From the NCBI GenBank assembly GCA_030248135.1, contig JASANC010002295.1, positions 23,404 through 87,403 of the forward strand: 64,000 nucleotides of DNA, read 5' to 3'. This DNA comes from Theristus sp. LFF4_11. Lineage: Eukaryota > Nematoda > Chromadorea > Monhysterida > Xyalidae. The notes beneath the pieces were generated by a model. It was not told the origin of the DNA, did not search any database, and saw only the letters and a program-made list of their open reading frames with translations. Below are positions 54,301 through 63,704 of the stretch, piece by piece. A program made the position numbers and the translations under genes. Numbering within the stretch: position 1 is the stretch's first letter; the number at the start of each line of letters is the position of its first letter.

Positions 54301-57300
54301 TGGGCATAGGTCAAAAAGCGAACATCCACTCAAAAATAATATCTAGATAATTGTAGTTATCAGCTAACCGTGCCGTAGGCACGGGTCAATTTGCTAGTAT
54401 TATTAAATTTACAAAGTGTCTGTGCGTGGCACTTTTTTGCAGTTTGAATTGGCGCCCTTTTTTGCTACTTAAGAAAACTCCATCTCGACTTCCTTAACGT
54501 ATTTTTATTAATGCCAGATGAGATTGTTTTCTCAAAACGTCGCTCTTCATAGCTGGAATCATCATGATACTCTTTGGTCAACAGAGACAGTTCAGCGCAG
54601 CATAGGCAAATGTGGCTGATCAAAACTTGATGATCGACTGGGAAAGATGTAACAAAACCGTCTTTGAAAAACGTTTGAACTTTTTTGTTTTTAAAAATAG
54701 GGTTGCAAAACGCACATCGACATCGGCTTTGCAAGTTGCACTTTGGATTCAAAACAAGTAAATTTCATTGAAATTGATACTCCATGTTTCATTTTCAAAT
54801 TGATACTCCATGGTTATGAGCGATAATTTCAACGTAACGCACGATGGGCAACTGGCAATTGTTGCTGCTCAAAACTGGACGAGCGACTGCGAAAGATGTA
54901 ACAAAACCGTCTTTGAAAAAAGTTAGTTTTTTAATTGGGTCGAAATGGCATTTACCATTCATTTTCACTTTGCAAAATGTTTGGGTCATGTTGGGGTAAA
55001 CGGGTAAAAAAAGCAATGACTGCAAAACGAAATTATAAACGTCTCTTTTTTGTTTCTTCTATTCATTCTCACTTTAGAGAAAAGGCTTGGCTTATGTTAG
55101 GGTAACCGGGTAAAAGAAGCATTAGCTTTTTAAAACGGGTGTTTTTTAATGAAAAAACGTTAATTTTAATATTTTTTATTCAATCTTACTTAACTTACAA
55201 AAAGGCTTGACTTAGGTTAGGGTGAACGGGTAAAAATAGCAAAATCATAAACTTCACATTTTCACTTTACAAAAAAAGGCTTGGCTTAGGTAAACGGGTA
55301 AAAAAGCATTAGCCTTTTAAAACGGGTAAATGAAAAAAAACGTTAGTTTTTATATTTTTTATTCAATTTTACTTCACTTACAAAAAGGCTTGCCTTCGGT
55401 TAAGGTAAACGGGTAAAAAAAGCAAAATCATAAACTTCGCATTTTTTATTTATTTAAATACATTAAAAAATAATTGTATCGTAGGCGACTTCACGGCAGC
55501 ACAAGGTAAATTTTCTTCAGGGTTATTATTCAGTAAACGTTACTGTTTTTTCCTTTCTAAGTCAATGCCACTTCACCAAAAAGGCTTGGCATTGATCAAG
55601 CCACATACGCTCGGGTCAATAGGCTAGTTGTTTTTGATTTTTGGTCTTGTTTTAAATTTTAGTTTTTTTTTGTTCTCCAGGTGGAAATCAAAATTTGTCG
55701 CCTATTCCAACTACTGCTCGCACTTGCCGCAGTCACAGACACGACTTGATAGACTCTGGGCGGAGAGCACCAGTGTACGACAGAAAATTCTGGTTGGCAG
55801 TGTCTTTTTTTACGAGTTTTTGCTGAAATGTCATTAAAACGTAAAAAGTTGAAATTTAATTGAAAATGAAAAGTAAAAAAAAATTCGAGATGAAAATTGC
55901 AACACAACAAATGTGTGGTTTGTATCTATAAGCGTTTCAAATTTCATGGCTTTACATGCAACTAGTCGGCTCGGCCGTACTAGCCATTTACTTTTGTTGT
56001 GTTTTTTGGGACACCCGGTATATTTCGTTGCAAAAACCTTCACAGGAATGCCAGCAAGCGGCCGCGTCCGCCAACAACAATCGGCAGTTTCGCCTGCAGG
56101 ACCTGCTGTCCGTGCCGATGCAGCGAATATTGAAATATCATTTGCTCTTAAAGGTTGAACGAACGTTTGAGCTTTCTTTTCGTATTTTACATGATGACCT
56201 TCTTTTTTGATCGTCTTCTTTCAAACTTCACTTGTCACTTATCAGTTACACTTTTTGTTCAAGTTGGCCTCTCAGCGTTTCACAGCAACAAAACGCTTGC
56301 ATTTCAGCAACTAGTGAAAGCGACACCGCCCGATGACGAGGAGTTGACGGCGCTCGAAAACGCTCTGGATGCAATGCTGGTCCGTTTTTGTTTTGTATTT
56401 GGCTTTTGTTTTGTGAATACATTTGCAATCGAAACGTAAATCATTGATTATAGACAGCTGGCTGGGTGCTCTTGAATTGAGCCCACTGATTGGTCAACCA
56501 GCTCGATGCGCTCAATCAGCAAGCTAGATTCGAATGCCACGGCGCACACATCGCGTGTTTGTTTTGCAGTTCGAGTGCAGTTATTTATGAAATCAATTTC
56601 CAGGACATTTCGTGCTACATAAACGAAGTAAAGAGGGACTGTGAGACGTTAGCTACGATCAAAGACGTTCAAGACAGCATACACGATTTGCAGATGGTTT
56701 GTTGTGCTTTTTCGTGCTCCTTTTGTGGAGTTTTTTTGTTGAGCTCGGTGTTGGTGCATTCATTGGTATGCCCTGCCAGCCAGCATAGTTGCAGATTTAA
56801 TCTGCGTTTTCAATTAAAACTTTTGTTTATAAAAACATAAATAAAAATAAAAATTAATTTGTTTTTATACGTTTTTGTTTTGCAATCTGGTGCATTTTCA
56901 GCCAAAGGGCACCGAATTGAAAGATTATGGCCGATTGCAAAAGGACGGCGAACTGCGGTTGCTGTCGCATACGGACAAAAGCGGCAAATGGAAGCTGAGG
57001 TGAGTGGTGCACTTTACTCGGTGAGTTTTGTGTGAGCATGATCGCATGAATGCTTGCTTTACATTTGCAATCAGGGAGCTGATTTTGGGTTTCATTATTC
57101 GATGAAATACATATTTGAGGTTTCGCCAGCTAGACAGACAGCATCCCGTGGCTTCATTAGCGGTTTTCTTTTTCAGAGTTTTCTATCAATTTACACACGA
57201 AATTTACACGGTGCCTTAGTGATTAAAGAACAGAGCAACTTTTGTTGTCCACCAAAATTGTGCAAGCCCATTGTTTGCTGCAGATACATGTTTGTGTTCG

Positions 57301-60300
57301 ACCGTGTGCTGCTGATCTGCAAATGCCAAAAGAACAACGTCTACAGTTTCAAGTATGCCGTCTCACTGCTGCAGTACGCGTTGAAGGACTCGTACGAGCT
57401 CGACAACAACAATAAATCGTCATTCTTGATGAAATCATCGCAAAAGGTTGCACTATTTAAATCTTTGTTTTTTTTGGTTTTTTGCGTTTTTTTTGTTTTT
57501 ATCCAACTGGCTTGGTACGATACAAAACAATCTGAATGTGAGAGACAGTGAGTGTGACCTGAAGAAGCAAGTTTTTCGAGTCAGATTTTTAAAAAAATCT
57601 ATTCTAAATGTCTTTTCCGTCTTCCAATAACATTACCAGTTGGTGTGGTGGTAAATGATGCGGTGCCCCGGCATTGCAACGAAACGTGGCCACTCCGTAT
57701 TGATGGTCGTGATTTTGTGTGATGTTTTTTTTTGCAGCCGAGCGCGTTCACCTGGTACCTAATCCACGAGCAACACTCAAACGTGCTCCAAATGCAAGTG
57801 AAATCGGAGGAACAGAAAGTCGCGTGGGTGTCGGCGATCCAGGCGGCCTTGTGAGAGCACTCTGCCTGTTTCTTGGTTTTTGTTCATGTTGCTCGTGCAG
57901 TTCAGTTCTCGGCTGCTCTATTATGCATCCGTGGTGCTTGGTTGACTGGATGATTTCCACTCCGAAAACTGAATCCATACCGTTCAGCTGCATATCTGCA
58001 GCGAACAAATTGAACGAATGTGAACATAACGTTCTGCTTTGGCGCAACATTTTCGTCTTTTTGAGCGAACATCAAACTTGCGTTTCTCTGGCAATTTGCA
58101 GCGACAACATTCACCCGATGGCGTTCGCCAGCTCGCAGCACGACTTTCAGTTTCACTCGTTCGTCGACGCGACAGAGTGCGGCTGCTGCGCGCATCTGCT
58201 GCGTGGCCTGTTCTTTCAGGGATACAAATGCCAGCGTTGGTCGCCTGTCTCGCTTCCGGGTTTTCGGGGGCGGTTTTCTGCGACTTTATCGTGTTAATTG
58301 CCAACTGTGCTCACCGAAATAGTGGATGCACGTGCTTGTGGGCGGACAACAATTCTCAACATTGAAAACTTTCACTTGATGTGCAGCGGCTGCCTTGGAA
58401 TGCCGTGCACGTTTGTTCACGCGTGTTTTCGATGTTCCTTTGTCACACACACACACACACAGACATTCGAGCAATGCAATATTTGAGTCGACTGGAGCAG
58501 CGCACGTTTGCTGGTGTCGTTTGTTTGCGACTGGGCGCGCATGCGGCCAGTGCGCTGTCTTCAGACAAGGACTATTAAAGCAAGCAATCAACAAACTATT
58601 CCTATTTGCAATTTGGCAAACGTTCTCAGCGCCCAGCGGGTATCAAAACAAGAAAACAGGATAGTCACGTGAACTGGCACGAAGTGTGTGCTGCATTGAT
58701 TCACAGGATGCCAACTGTCCGTTCACCACGACTGCATCCGAGAGGCTGGCGCGTGCGACACGACCAAGCGCGTTCAATCGATGCCTTCCGTTTCACGGAC
58801 GCGTAGCTTCAACACCCCGACAACAGGTGAAACATGGAGAATTGTGTGGTCGGATTCTCAGATTTTCGACAAATTAATGTTTTTTTGCCGTTCTGAAGGT
58901 GCGGTCTGTTAGTGTTATCGTATGAGTGGTGGTGGATTCAAATGCTACACCGATTGATTTGTGTGTGGAGGACGCAAGCAAGATGAAATCTGTGTATCAG
59001 TGTGGTGTGAGTTTGAGAAACTGCGCTGTCGTTTGACTAGCCACTAACACTATAGCTGATGACGTCATCGCTGTCTGACTCTGACCGGCTCCAATAAAGC
59101 GCCTATACTTGCAGCGAGTGCACGCCGTCTTCGGGCGGTGCAAGGTTTCCTCGGCAACAATGGCGGGCCAGACATGCTGTGCTTCAATGCGAATGACTTG
59201 ATTGAAATCATTTCCACCCATACGAGTGTGGACGGGTGGTACAGGGTGAGTAGCTGAATTGATTGATTGATTGATTTCATTGCACACATTCGGCTGAATT
59301 GGTTGGTTGCAAACAGCTGATTGGTTGATCTATCCATCAGCTAATTAGCGTTTCTTGAGCGGTTCACGCTAGTTGACATTTGAATTTAATTTTGTCGATT
59401 CGCAGGGGCGCGTCATCGAAGGCAGCAGCGCTGGACGCACGGGCCTGTTCCCGGCGAACTGTGTCTCGATGGTCGGTGATGCTTTGATGCTGATCACGAT
59501 TGGAGACGCATCGGATTTTTATGTGTCACGCACAGTCGATGTTTGCAAGTCCATCCATTAAACACAAACACACTGGCGAACATGCAACATTTTCACTTGA
59601 AAAACCACGAACGCGCAAAACCTTCGGAATGCCCACACGACTGCAGCGATTGTTTCAAAGCATACCGCATTTTACAGCTGTCACCATCCGGCTCGATCGA
59701 CACCACCCGATCGGGCGGCAGTTCGTGCAGACGGGCGGAGTCGCTGCGACAATGGACACCACAAACGGCGAACACAGCGAACGTCGCCGATCACAACAAC
59801 ATGCCGCAGCAACATCAACACTCGAGGAACTCGAGTTTTATATCGAATCGATCTAGTGGCGGCATCGGACTGCCTGGTTCGGTGTTGTCAGCTTCACTTC
59901 ATTCGTGTGTCCGTTGTTTGTTGATAATCAAACGTTCAAATGGACATTGTCTGGAAGAGCACATTATGGCCGTTGTGGAAGACGAACCGAGTAAAAGTGC
60001 AGGTGCAGGTTGCAAATGCAACCAGCTGATTGGATTTGTTGTGTCTAAATGATTCTTAACGGTCGATCGATCAATGGCGCCTTTCACCATATTGGTGCTA
60101 TAATGGTGGGATTGGGTTTTTGGTAGCGGAGCACTGAGCAGTGTGAAACTGTTGGCGGTGGCGTATTTTCATTTCACGATTTCAATTGAAATGAGCGCAG
60201 TTCATTAATCTTATGTTGTTTGCAGAAATGCCTGTCGCTGGCTACATCAACCTCGAGGACCTCACCGGCTTCGACTGGTTCATGGGCGCCATTGGGCGTG

Positions 60301-62547
60301 AAGACGCCGAGGCTGCGCTGATTGGTCGGTTTGAATTCATCGGTGCACTCGTTTCGCTTGTTGTCAATTGGTTGCTGGTCTTACTGTGCAAGACCGCGCA
60401 CTTTTTCTTCAATTTGTTGAGTATGAATTCACCGAAACACACTGGCAGGCACCTGCGATAATGCATTGCGCGCGTGGCAACGTTTGCCTGCCAGTGTGTT
60501 TGTTTGTTATTGTGTGCACACGGTGTCGGTAGTGCTCATGTGGTTGCACTCTTGCACTCACGGTTACGCGTATATGAGATGTATAAAAAATACACTCAAA
60601 AATTTCCAGATACACCTAAAATTTTGCTGCCAGGCGTATGTTAGGACGTTATTCGCTCATACACTAGAATTTTGCAGCTAGGTGGATGTATGTATACACC
60701 TTAGTTTTGTTCACTAAGAAACTGGGATGGATTTTCTTTGCTGGCTCTGGCACTCGGTATGACTTGGCTTGTGAATAGCGTCTTGCATTTCGTTTTTCGA
60801 TCGCACAAAGTTTATTTCCAAGGCAAGTGGCAGCCTTTTTCAGGCTTACCAAACGGCACATATCTAGTCAGATTCAGCGCGAAACAACAGAGATACGCAA
60901 TCAGCCTGAGGTGAGCATATTTGAAGTGATCGTTTTCTGAAGTTTGTACATTTGAACATTTACAAGTTTCCAACTGTGATAAGTTTTGGGATTTCGCTTT
61001 TTTCAGCTTCAACAAAGAGGTGAAACACGTGAAAATCGAAGTTGCTGAAGACCACCGCTTCTATCTCGACCAATCGCAATATTTCAACAGCATCACCGTG
61101 AGTTGTGAAAAATTTATATCTAGATAGTTATTCAAACATTGTTGCAAATTCGATACACTGTTTTTGCTCAATTCGAATTTTGATCCCCATAAAGCTTGTT
61201 TCTTGCGACCGTGTGGTTCCTTCAACATCGGTCTAGTTGCATAAACACAAACAAGCGCACTGCAATATACGATGCTGCTCACGCAATGTTGTGGCGTGTG
61301 TGTGTGTGTGTATGTGTTTGATTATGATTGTGATTGGGCTTGTGCAACATGAACACACTAAAATGCACAATCTTCCCGTCTTCGCCATTTTGGGTTTTGT
61401 TTGCTTGCGTTTTTGTTGGATTCAAATGAGTTTACCTCAAATCACTTTTGTGATTTTTCCAGGAACTGATCACTTATTACACAACACACAATTTGCACGA
61501 AAGCTTCAACGCTTTGGACACAACTTTGAGGGCGCCTTTGGTTTCGCACATCCTTTGTGACGCGGTAAGTTTTCAGAAATTTTTTAAGTTTATTACAAAA
61601 CGGAAAACTTTTAAAAAACTTGTTTTTCTGAAAAATGCAGTGCAGTTCGAGCTGTTTAATCTGAAAAAAAAACAATCGAATATTCTCAGCTGAATTCCTG
61701 TGGCCTGTAAGTCTTGAATTTCGCACACAAATTTACTGGCTGATAAAACTATGAAAATCGAAAGGCAGCCACGAAGCCAGCTGCTTTTCACGTGTTTTAA
61801 TGTGTTTCTATCTGAACATGCACACAGAACGGGCAGTTTGCCGGCGGCATTATCAAGCACAAAACAGCTGCTGTTTTGCTGGCGTGTTGCTTTTCAGTGA
61901 TTCATGATTTGCGGATACTGCATGGGCGTGCGCTCGTGAAAAGAGGGAATAATTTGACTGAGTGCTTTTCTGAACGCAGATAAACGAGTGAACCGCGAAA
62001 ATTTCGGCGAAAATTCAATTATAAAATGTTGAGTGACGTTTGTTCAGATTGTTGAGCATGACTACGAAGGGACGGACGCGAATTTGCTGTCGCTGGTCAG
62101 AGGCCAGCGTTTGATGGTGCTGAGCAAGCAGGGCGCCGACAAGGGCTGGTGGAAGGGAAAGGTGTTCGGCCAGCCAAAGGTGCCGGCAGTTCTTGTTTCA
62201 GTTATTTAGAAGTTGTTGGTATTTTGTGGTTTAGTAAATCTGGAATTAAGCAACAATTGCTGAACAAGCACCAGCATTCATGAAGCAGTATTTGCGCAGC
62301 TGTGTTTTCACATTTGTTTCTCATCATCATGAATGCCGCTTAAAACGCGCCAACGCCACTGATCAATCACAGCATCAATAATCAGCAGTAGTAGTTGCGT
62401 AGCAAAGTTGCGTGGCTGCTGCTTCGACTGATATTTTTTCTTGAAACTCAGATCGGCTATTTCCCATTGTCATACGTGAGAGAGCTGCCGTCGGCCAACC
62501 AATCAGCTGACGATTCGCCGTCGTCAACAGAAAAAGAGTTTATCTGA
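45215..62547 (+). CDS. VAV: Vav guanine nucleotide exchange factor, complete gene, 24 exons
   Basis: Twenty-four exons, all phase-compatible, encode about 1009 residues (845 in human VAV1). Domain order is CH, acidic Tyr-rich region, DH, PH, C1, SH3, SH2, SH3, the full Vav architecture. Vav proteins are tyrosine-phosphorylation-regulated exchange factors for Rho/Rac GTPases acting downstream of receptors and integrins at the membrane; that function is inferred from the family. Exon coordinates are given in the domain entries that follow. Introns 1, 4 and 6 are large and filled with repeats (R1 copies, mariner, MITEs, Helitrons). Extra length comes from Pro- and Asn/Gln/Ser-rich linkers. AATAAA at 62965 is a candidate poly(A) signal. 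Confidence 0.95.
45531..47178 (+). repeat. 1-kb dispersed repeat R1, copy B, in Vav intron 1
   Basis: Starts TAGGGTTAGGGGCTTTG and ends CCCCTAACCCTAGG, with the same body as 65-1070 (for example GACCGACGTACTCCATG, ATCGTGGTACGTG-like and CAGCTCGACGAGACGC). It is interrupted by a 581-bp insertion at 46019-46599. Identity with copies A and C is very high by eye, including rare substitutions, so transposition was recent. Confidence 0.88.
46019..46599. mobile_element. foldback insertion with ATTCCGGCCCG minisatellite arms and 11-bp target duplication
   Basis: The left arm has seven units of (G)AATTCCGGCCCG; the right arm has the complementary CGGGCCGGAATTC units. The arms continue inwards through AATATTAAACCACACGAAGTG and its complement. 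CCGTTTTTCAG occurs at both edges (46008-46018 and 46600-46610) but only once in R1 copies A and C, so it is an 11-bp target duplication. A 9-11-bp duplication with long inverted arms suggests a Mutator-like non-autonomous element. Gly/Arg-rich frames here are repeat artefacts. Confidence 0.88.
47180..47690. repeat. G/C-homopolymer repeat in Vav intron 1
   Basis: Runs of G or C up to more than 20 with CCCATGGGGG palindromes. Part (47310-47385) is the reverse complement of 22085-22160. It is the same family as the 21779-22990 array. The homopolymer around 47580-47605 is likely to be of uncertain length. Confidence 0.7.
47846..48033. mobile_element. about 190-bp MITE with GTTCA-x-ACTGACG ends
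   Basis: Left end TGCCTGTTCATACTGACG pairs with right end CGTCAGTGTGAACGGGC in reverse complement; ACGTACGT and GTACG-rich sequence continues inward. It lies just upstream of Vav exon 2. No coding capacity. Similar GTTCACACTGACG-type ends are common in animal MITEs; the superfamily cannot be fixed here. Confidence 0.65.
48472..49121 (+). CDS. VAV: Vav exons 3-4: acidic, tyrosine-containing autoinhibitory region
   Basis: Exons 48472-48567 and 48881-49121 (the last three bases depend on a GTGGTC or GTCAGT donor). The sequence has EYYNDEIYRNLAEEAE, DEIYSRHDTSCYDED and SGKIYDEIV, i.e. three acidic Tyr motifs like the Y142/Y160/Y174 region of VAV1 whose phosphorylation releases the DH domain. It continues into a Pro-rich linker (MPRPPQAAIPRTPLQRP) before the DH domain that is longer than in vertebrate Vav. 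Correspondence of individual tyrosines is inference. Confidence 0.88.
49228..50282 (-). repeat. 1-kb dispersed repeat R1, copy C, inverted, in Vav intron 4
   Basis: Reverse complement of R1 copies A and B without the 581-bp insertion. Begins AGGGTTAGGGGG and ends CCCCTAACCCTAGG. Together with copy B it brackets Vav exons 2-4 as an inverted pair. Confidence 0.88.
50926..51102 (+). pseudogene. truncated transposase-type helix-turn-helix frame
   Basis: The frame starts MVKWTAEQRVWCAL and continues VTRQFRVKFHPAAAGRQTL before ending after about 59 residues. This matches the N-terminal helix-turn-helix layout of mariner/IS630-type transposases. The catalytic D,D,D/E domain is absent from the element, so it is a deletion derivative. 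Confidence 0.6.
51262..51733. mobile_element. C/G-rich TA-flanked MITE, copy 4, inserted in mariner terminal repeat
   Basis: Starts CCGTATTACCTC and ends GGTAATACGG, flanked by TA on both sides. The intact left terminal repeat of the surrounding mariner shows the empty site, so boundaries and TA target duplication are directly visible. Contains a short extra CATACACATAAACAGTG-like segment absent from other copies. Confidence 0.92.
51879..56696 (+). CDS. VAV: Vav exons 5-10: DH (RhoGEF) domain
   Basis: Exons 51879-52040, 52308-52447, 55681-55792, 56046-56153, 56308-56379, 56604-56696. CR1 is KRGHCIKELVDTESNYVDAL; the middle has ELAQVHTAFYSEL and KFVAYSNYCSHLPQS; CR3 is FRLQDLLSVPMQRILKYHLL, the signature RhoGEF helix; DISCYINEVKRDCETL follows. 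It catalyses GDP release from Rac/Rho-type GTPases. A segment rich in Pro and Leu (VPPAAVPLSPSALP) in exon 6 is an insertion relative to VAV1. The intron after exon 6 (52448-55680) contains the Helitron pair. Confidence 0.93.
52620..54397 (+). mobile_element. non-autonomous Helitron in Vav DH intron
   Basis: The element begins TCTATCTATCTATAATACTA immediately after A and ends CTAG immediately before T, the Helitron insertion pattern. A hairpin, CCGTGCCGTAGGCACGG, lies about 12 bases before the 3' end. The interior is built from diverged tandem segments of roughly 200-370 bp, each with GAACGGGAATAG or GTTGCTGATCA motifs. No Rep/helicase frame is present. Confidence 0.85.
54398..55627 (+). mobile_element. 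second Helitron-like segment adjoining the first
   Basis: Ends CGGGTCAATAGGCTAG before T, closely like the first Helitron end (CGGGTCAATTTGCTAG). Its start has GTGTCTGTGCGTGGCAC .. TTTGAATTGGCGCC, which parallels the 5' region of the first element (GTGTGTGTCTTAGCG .. TTTGAATTGGCGCC). The clear TC start and terminal hairpin are missing. It carries four or more AAAAGGCTTGGCTTAGG-type units. Either an older Helitron into which the first inserted, or a tandem copy. Confidence 0.6.
56902..57850 (+). CDS. VAV: Vav exons 11-13: pleckstrin homology domain
   Basis: Exons 56902-56999, 57284-57446, 57738-57850. LKDYGRLQKDGELRLLSH, YMFVFDRVLLICKCQ, YSFKYAVSLLQYALKD and the C-terminal helix EEQKVAWVSAIQAAL are PH landmarks and follow the DH domain directly, as in all Dbl-family exchange factors. 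It is expected to bind phosphoinositides and tune the DH domain. The aromatic Trp of the final helix is present. Confidence 0.92.
58102..58826 (+). CDS. VAV: Vav exons 14-15: C1 zinc-binding domain
   Basis: Exons 58102-58235 and 58707-58826. The ligand pattern H-x12-C-x2-C-x13-C-x2-C-x4-H-x2-C-x6-C is complete across the splice junction: HDFQFHSFVDATECGCC, GLFFQGYKCQRC, SVHHDCIREAGAC. The last spacing of six equals VAV1 rather than the usual seven. Other acceptors between the two exons give open frames but break the ligand pattern, which decided this join. Vav C1 domains are atypical and support the DH domain rather than binding diacylglycerol. Confidence 0.9.
59115..59471 (+). CDS. VAV: Vav exons 16-17: first SH3 domain
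   Basis: Exons 59115-59245 and 59406-59471. LRAVQGFLGNNGGPDML, FNANDLIEII, DGWYRGRVIEGSSAG and TGLFPANCVSM form an SH3 fold with the WY(R) and FPANCV hallmarks. The usual ALYDY is replaced by AVQGF, so the ligand groove may be atypical, as in the N-terminal SH3 of vertebrate Vav. Confidence 0.9.
59678..59876 (+). CDS. VAV: Vav exon 18: Ser/Asn/Gln-rich linker
   Basis: This single exon adds about 66 residues between the first SH3 and the SH2 domain: SPSGSIDTTRSGGSS, NNMPQQHQHSRNSS and SSGGIGLPG. It is phase-consistent with both neighbours (0 in, 1 out) and has a good CAG acceptor. Vertebrate Vav proteins have only a short spacer here, so this is a lineage insertion or an alternatively used exon; skipping it would change phase, which argues that it is constitutive. 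Confidence 0.8.
60226..61564 (+). CDS. VAV: Vav exons 19-22: SH2 domain
   Basis: Exons 60226-60324, 60844-60910, 61007-61097, 61463-61564. FDWFMGAIGREDAEAAL is the WFxG start, NGTYLVRFSAKQQRYAISL contains the phosphotyrosine-binding Arg in YLVR, VKHVKIEVAEDHRFYL carries the His of the betaD strand, and ELITYYTTHNLHESF is the C-terminal helix. It is expected to recruit Vav to phosphotyrosine sites on receptors and adaptors. Confidence 0.93.
62048..62547 (+). CDS. VAV: Vav exons 23-24: C-terminal SH3 domain and stop
   Basis: Exons 62048-62179 and 62452-62547. IVEHDYEGTDANLLSLVRGQ, LMVLSKQGADKGWWKG and IGYFPLSYVREL give the EHDYEG, GWWKG and FPLSYV landmarks of a typical SH3. A short Ser-rich tail follows to TGA at 62545-62547. 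The last exon contains the octamer CCAATCAG in coding sequence. A GGCATTCATGAA mini element sits in the intron. Confidence 0.93.
62273..62341. mobile_element. mini inverted-repeat element, GGCATTCATGAA family, copy 4
   Basis: AGCATTCATGAAGCAGTATTT on the left and ATCATGAATGCCGCTT on the right, only about 70 bp long, in the last Vav intron. The right inner arm is degraded. Confidence 0.6.
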
Positions 62548-63704
62548 AGTTTTCTTTTCATTTTAAGTGCTTTGAAAAACTGTAATAAGTTTTCTGCCGT
62601 TTGTGTAAATTGGTAAAATATAATATTTTCCGTGAATGTCATGTTTTTTTTCATATTTCTCTTTCTTGAAAGCCAGTCAGACATACAGAGGTGACGGCAA
62701 ATGGACTGATTTATTGAGACTGACTGTAATCTTTACTACCCAAAAATTTTCTGCGTGTATTTGTTTGGTAGCTTGGGATGATGTGGTTGAAGTTGTATAT
62801 TGTAATTATTTGGCAGTTGGCATTAAATCGGTTCGATCTTGATTCTCGTTTTGTTTTAGTTATTATGATAGACCACGGATTTCTGACCATAACAACTTTC
62901 AGATCACGAAATGATAAAAATATGTTCACCTTCATCAATTCGTTTCATTGAACGAATTTAAAAGAATAAAGAACGAATCCGAACTTCAGCAATTATGTTG
63001 TCATCTTATTGCGGTTTCTTTTGTGTATCGCAATTTGCAAAACGACACGATTTTTGTTATCATATTGGTTGAAAACGGATAAACAACAAACCAAACAAAA
63101 CCAAGGCGTCTAGAACCACCCACTGCAAAGGAAACTACTCAATAAACAATAAAAATAATAGAATCTGTGACATTCTTTGAAAAACAAATTTTGTTCTCAC
63201 AGCAGCACACAGCGTCATCAGAAGCCAAAAATAAAAAAAGCAGAAAAAGCAGAAAAAAACGTCGATTGAGTTTATCAGGACAGAATAATATGATCTCTCT
63301 ATGGAGAAGCAAAAAACTGTAACTTAACTGTATGGCATTACAGAAAAATTGTTCTTTGATAAATCTCTTCAGTGCTCTGAAAAGTTGTATTGCTATTCAA
63401 AAAATGATTGTTTATCAACGTAAAAATCACATGTGAAAACATCTTTTGTCACACAGCGGAAAGGCTTCAGTCGTTTTAGGGTACGTCACACTAACCACTT
63501 ACAACACGATCTTACTGTTCACGAACCTGATCGTCAAAGAATGGTCAACGATTGTAGTAAGCTAGAACTGGTTGAGACCTAATACGAAAGTGACCATACT
63601 CCGTGCAGTTGAGTCACTTTACGCTAATACATGAACGCACGCACAGTACGAGTGTTTTTAAAAGCAACCGCTTTGGCAACTGAGTTTTCACACAAGGAAG
63701 ACTA
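62548..63704. other. 3' spacer after Vav
   Basis: AT-rich spacer. AATAAA at 62965-62970 is the likely Vav poly(A) signal about 420 bases after the stop. Nothing else is supported. Confidence 0.5.

Noticed and set aside
58386..58500. alternative Vav C1 exon beginning after the AG at 58386
   Set aside because: It gives an open frame with several Cys but breaks the C1 ligand spacing; the exon at 58707 restores the complete pattern in the right phase.
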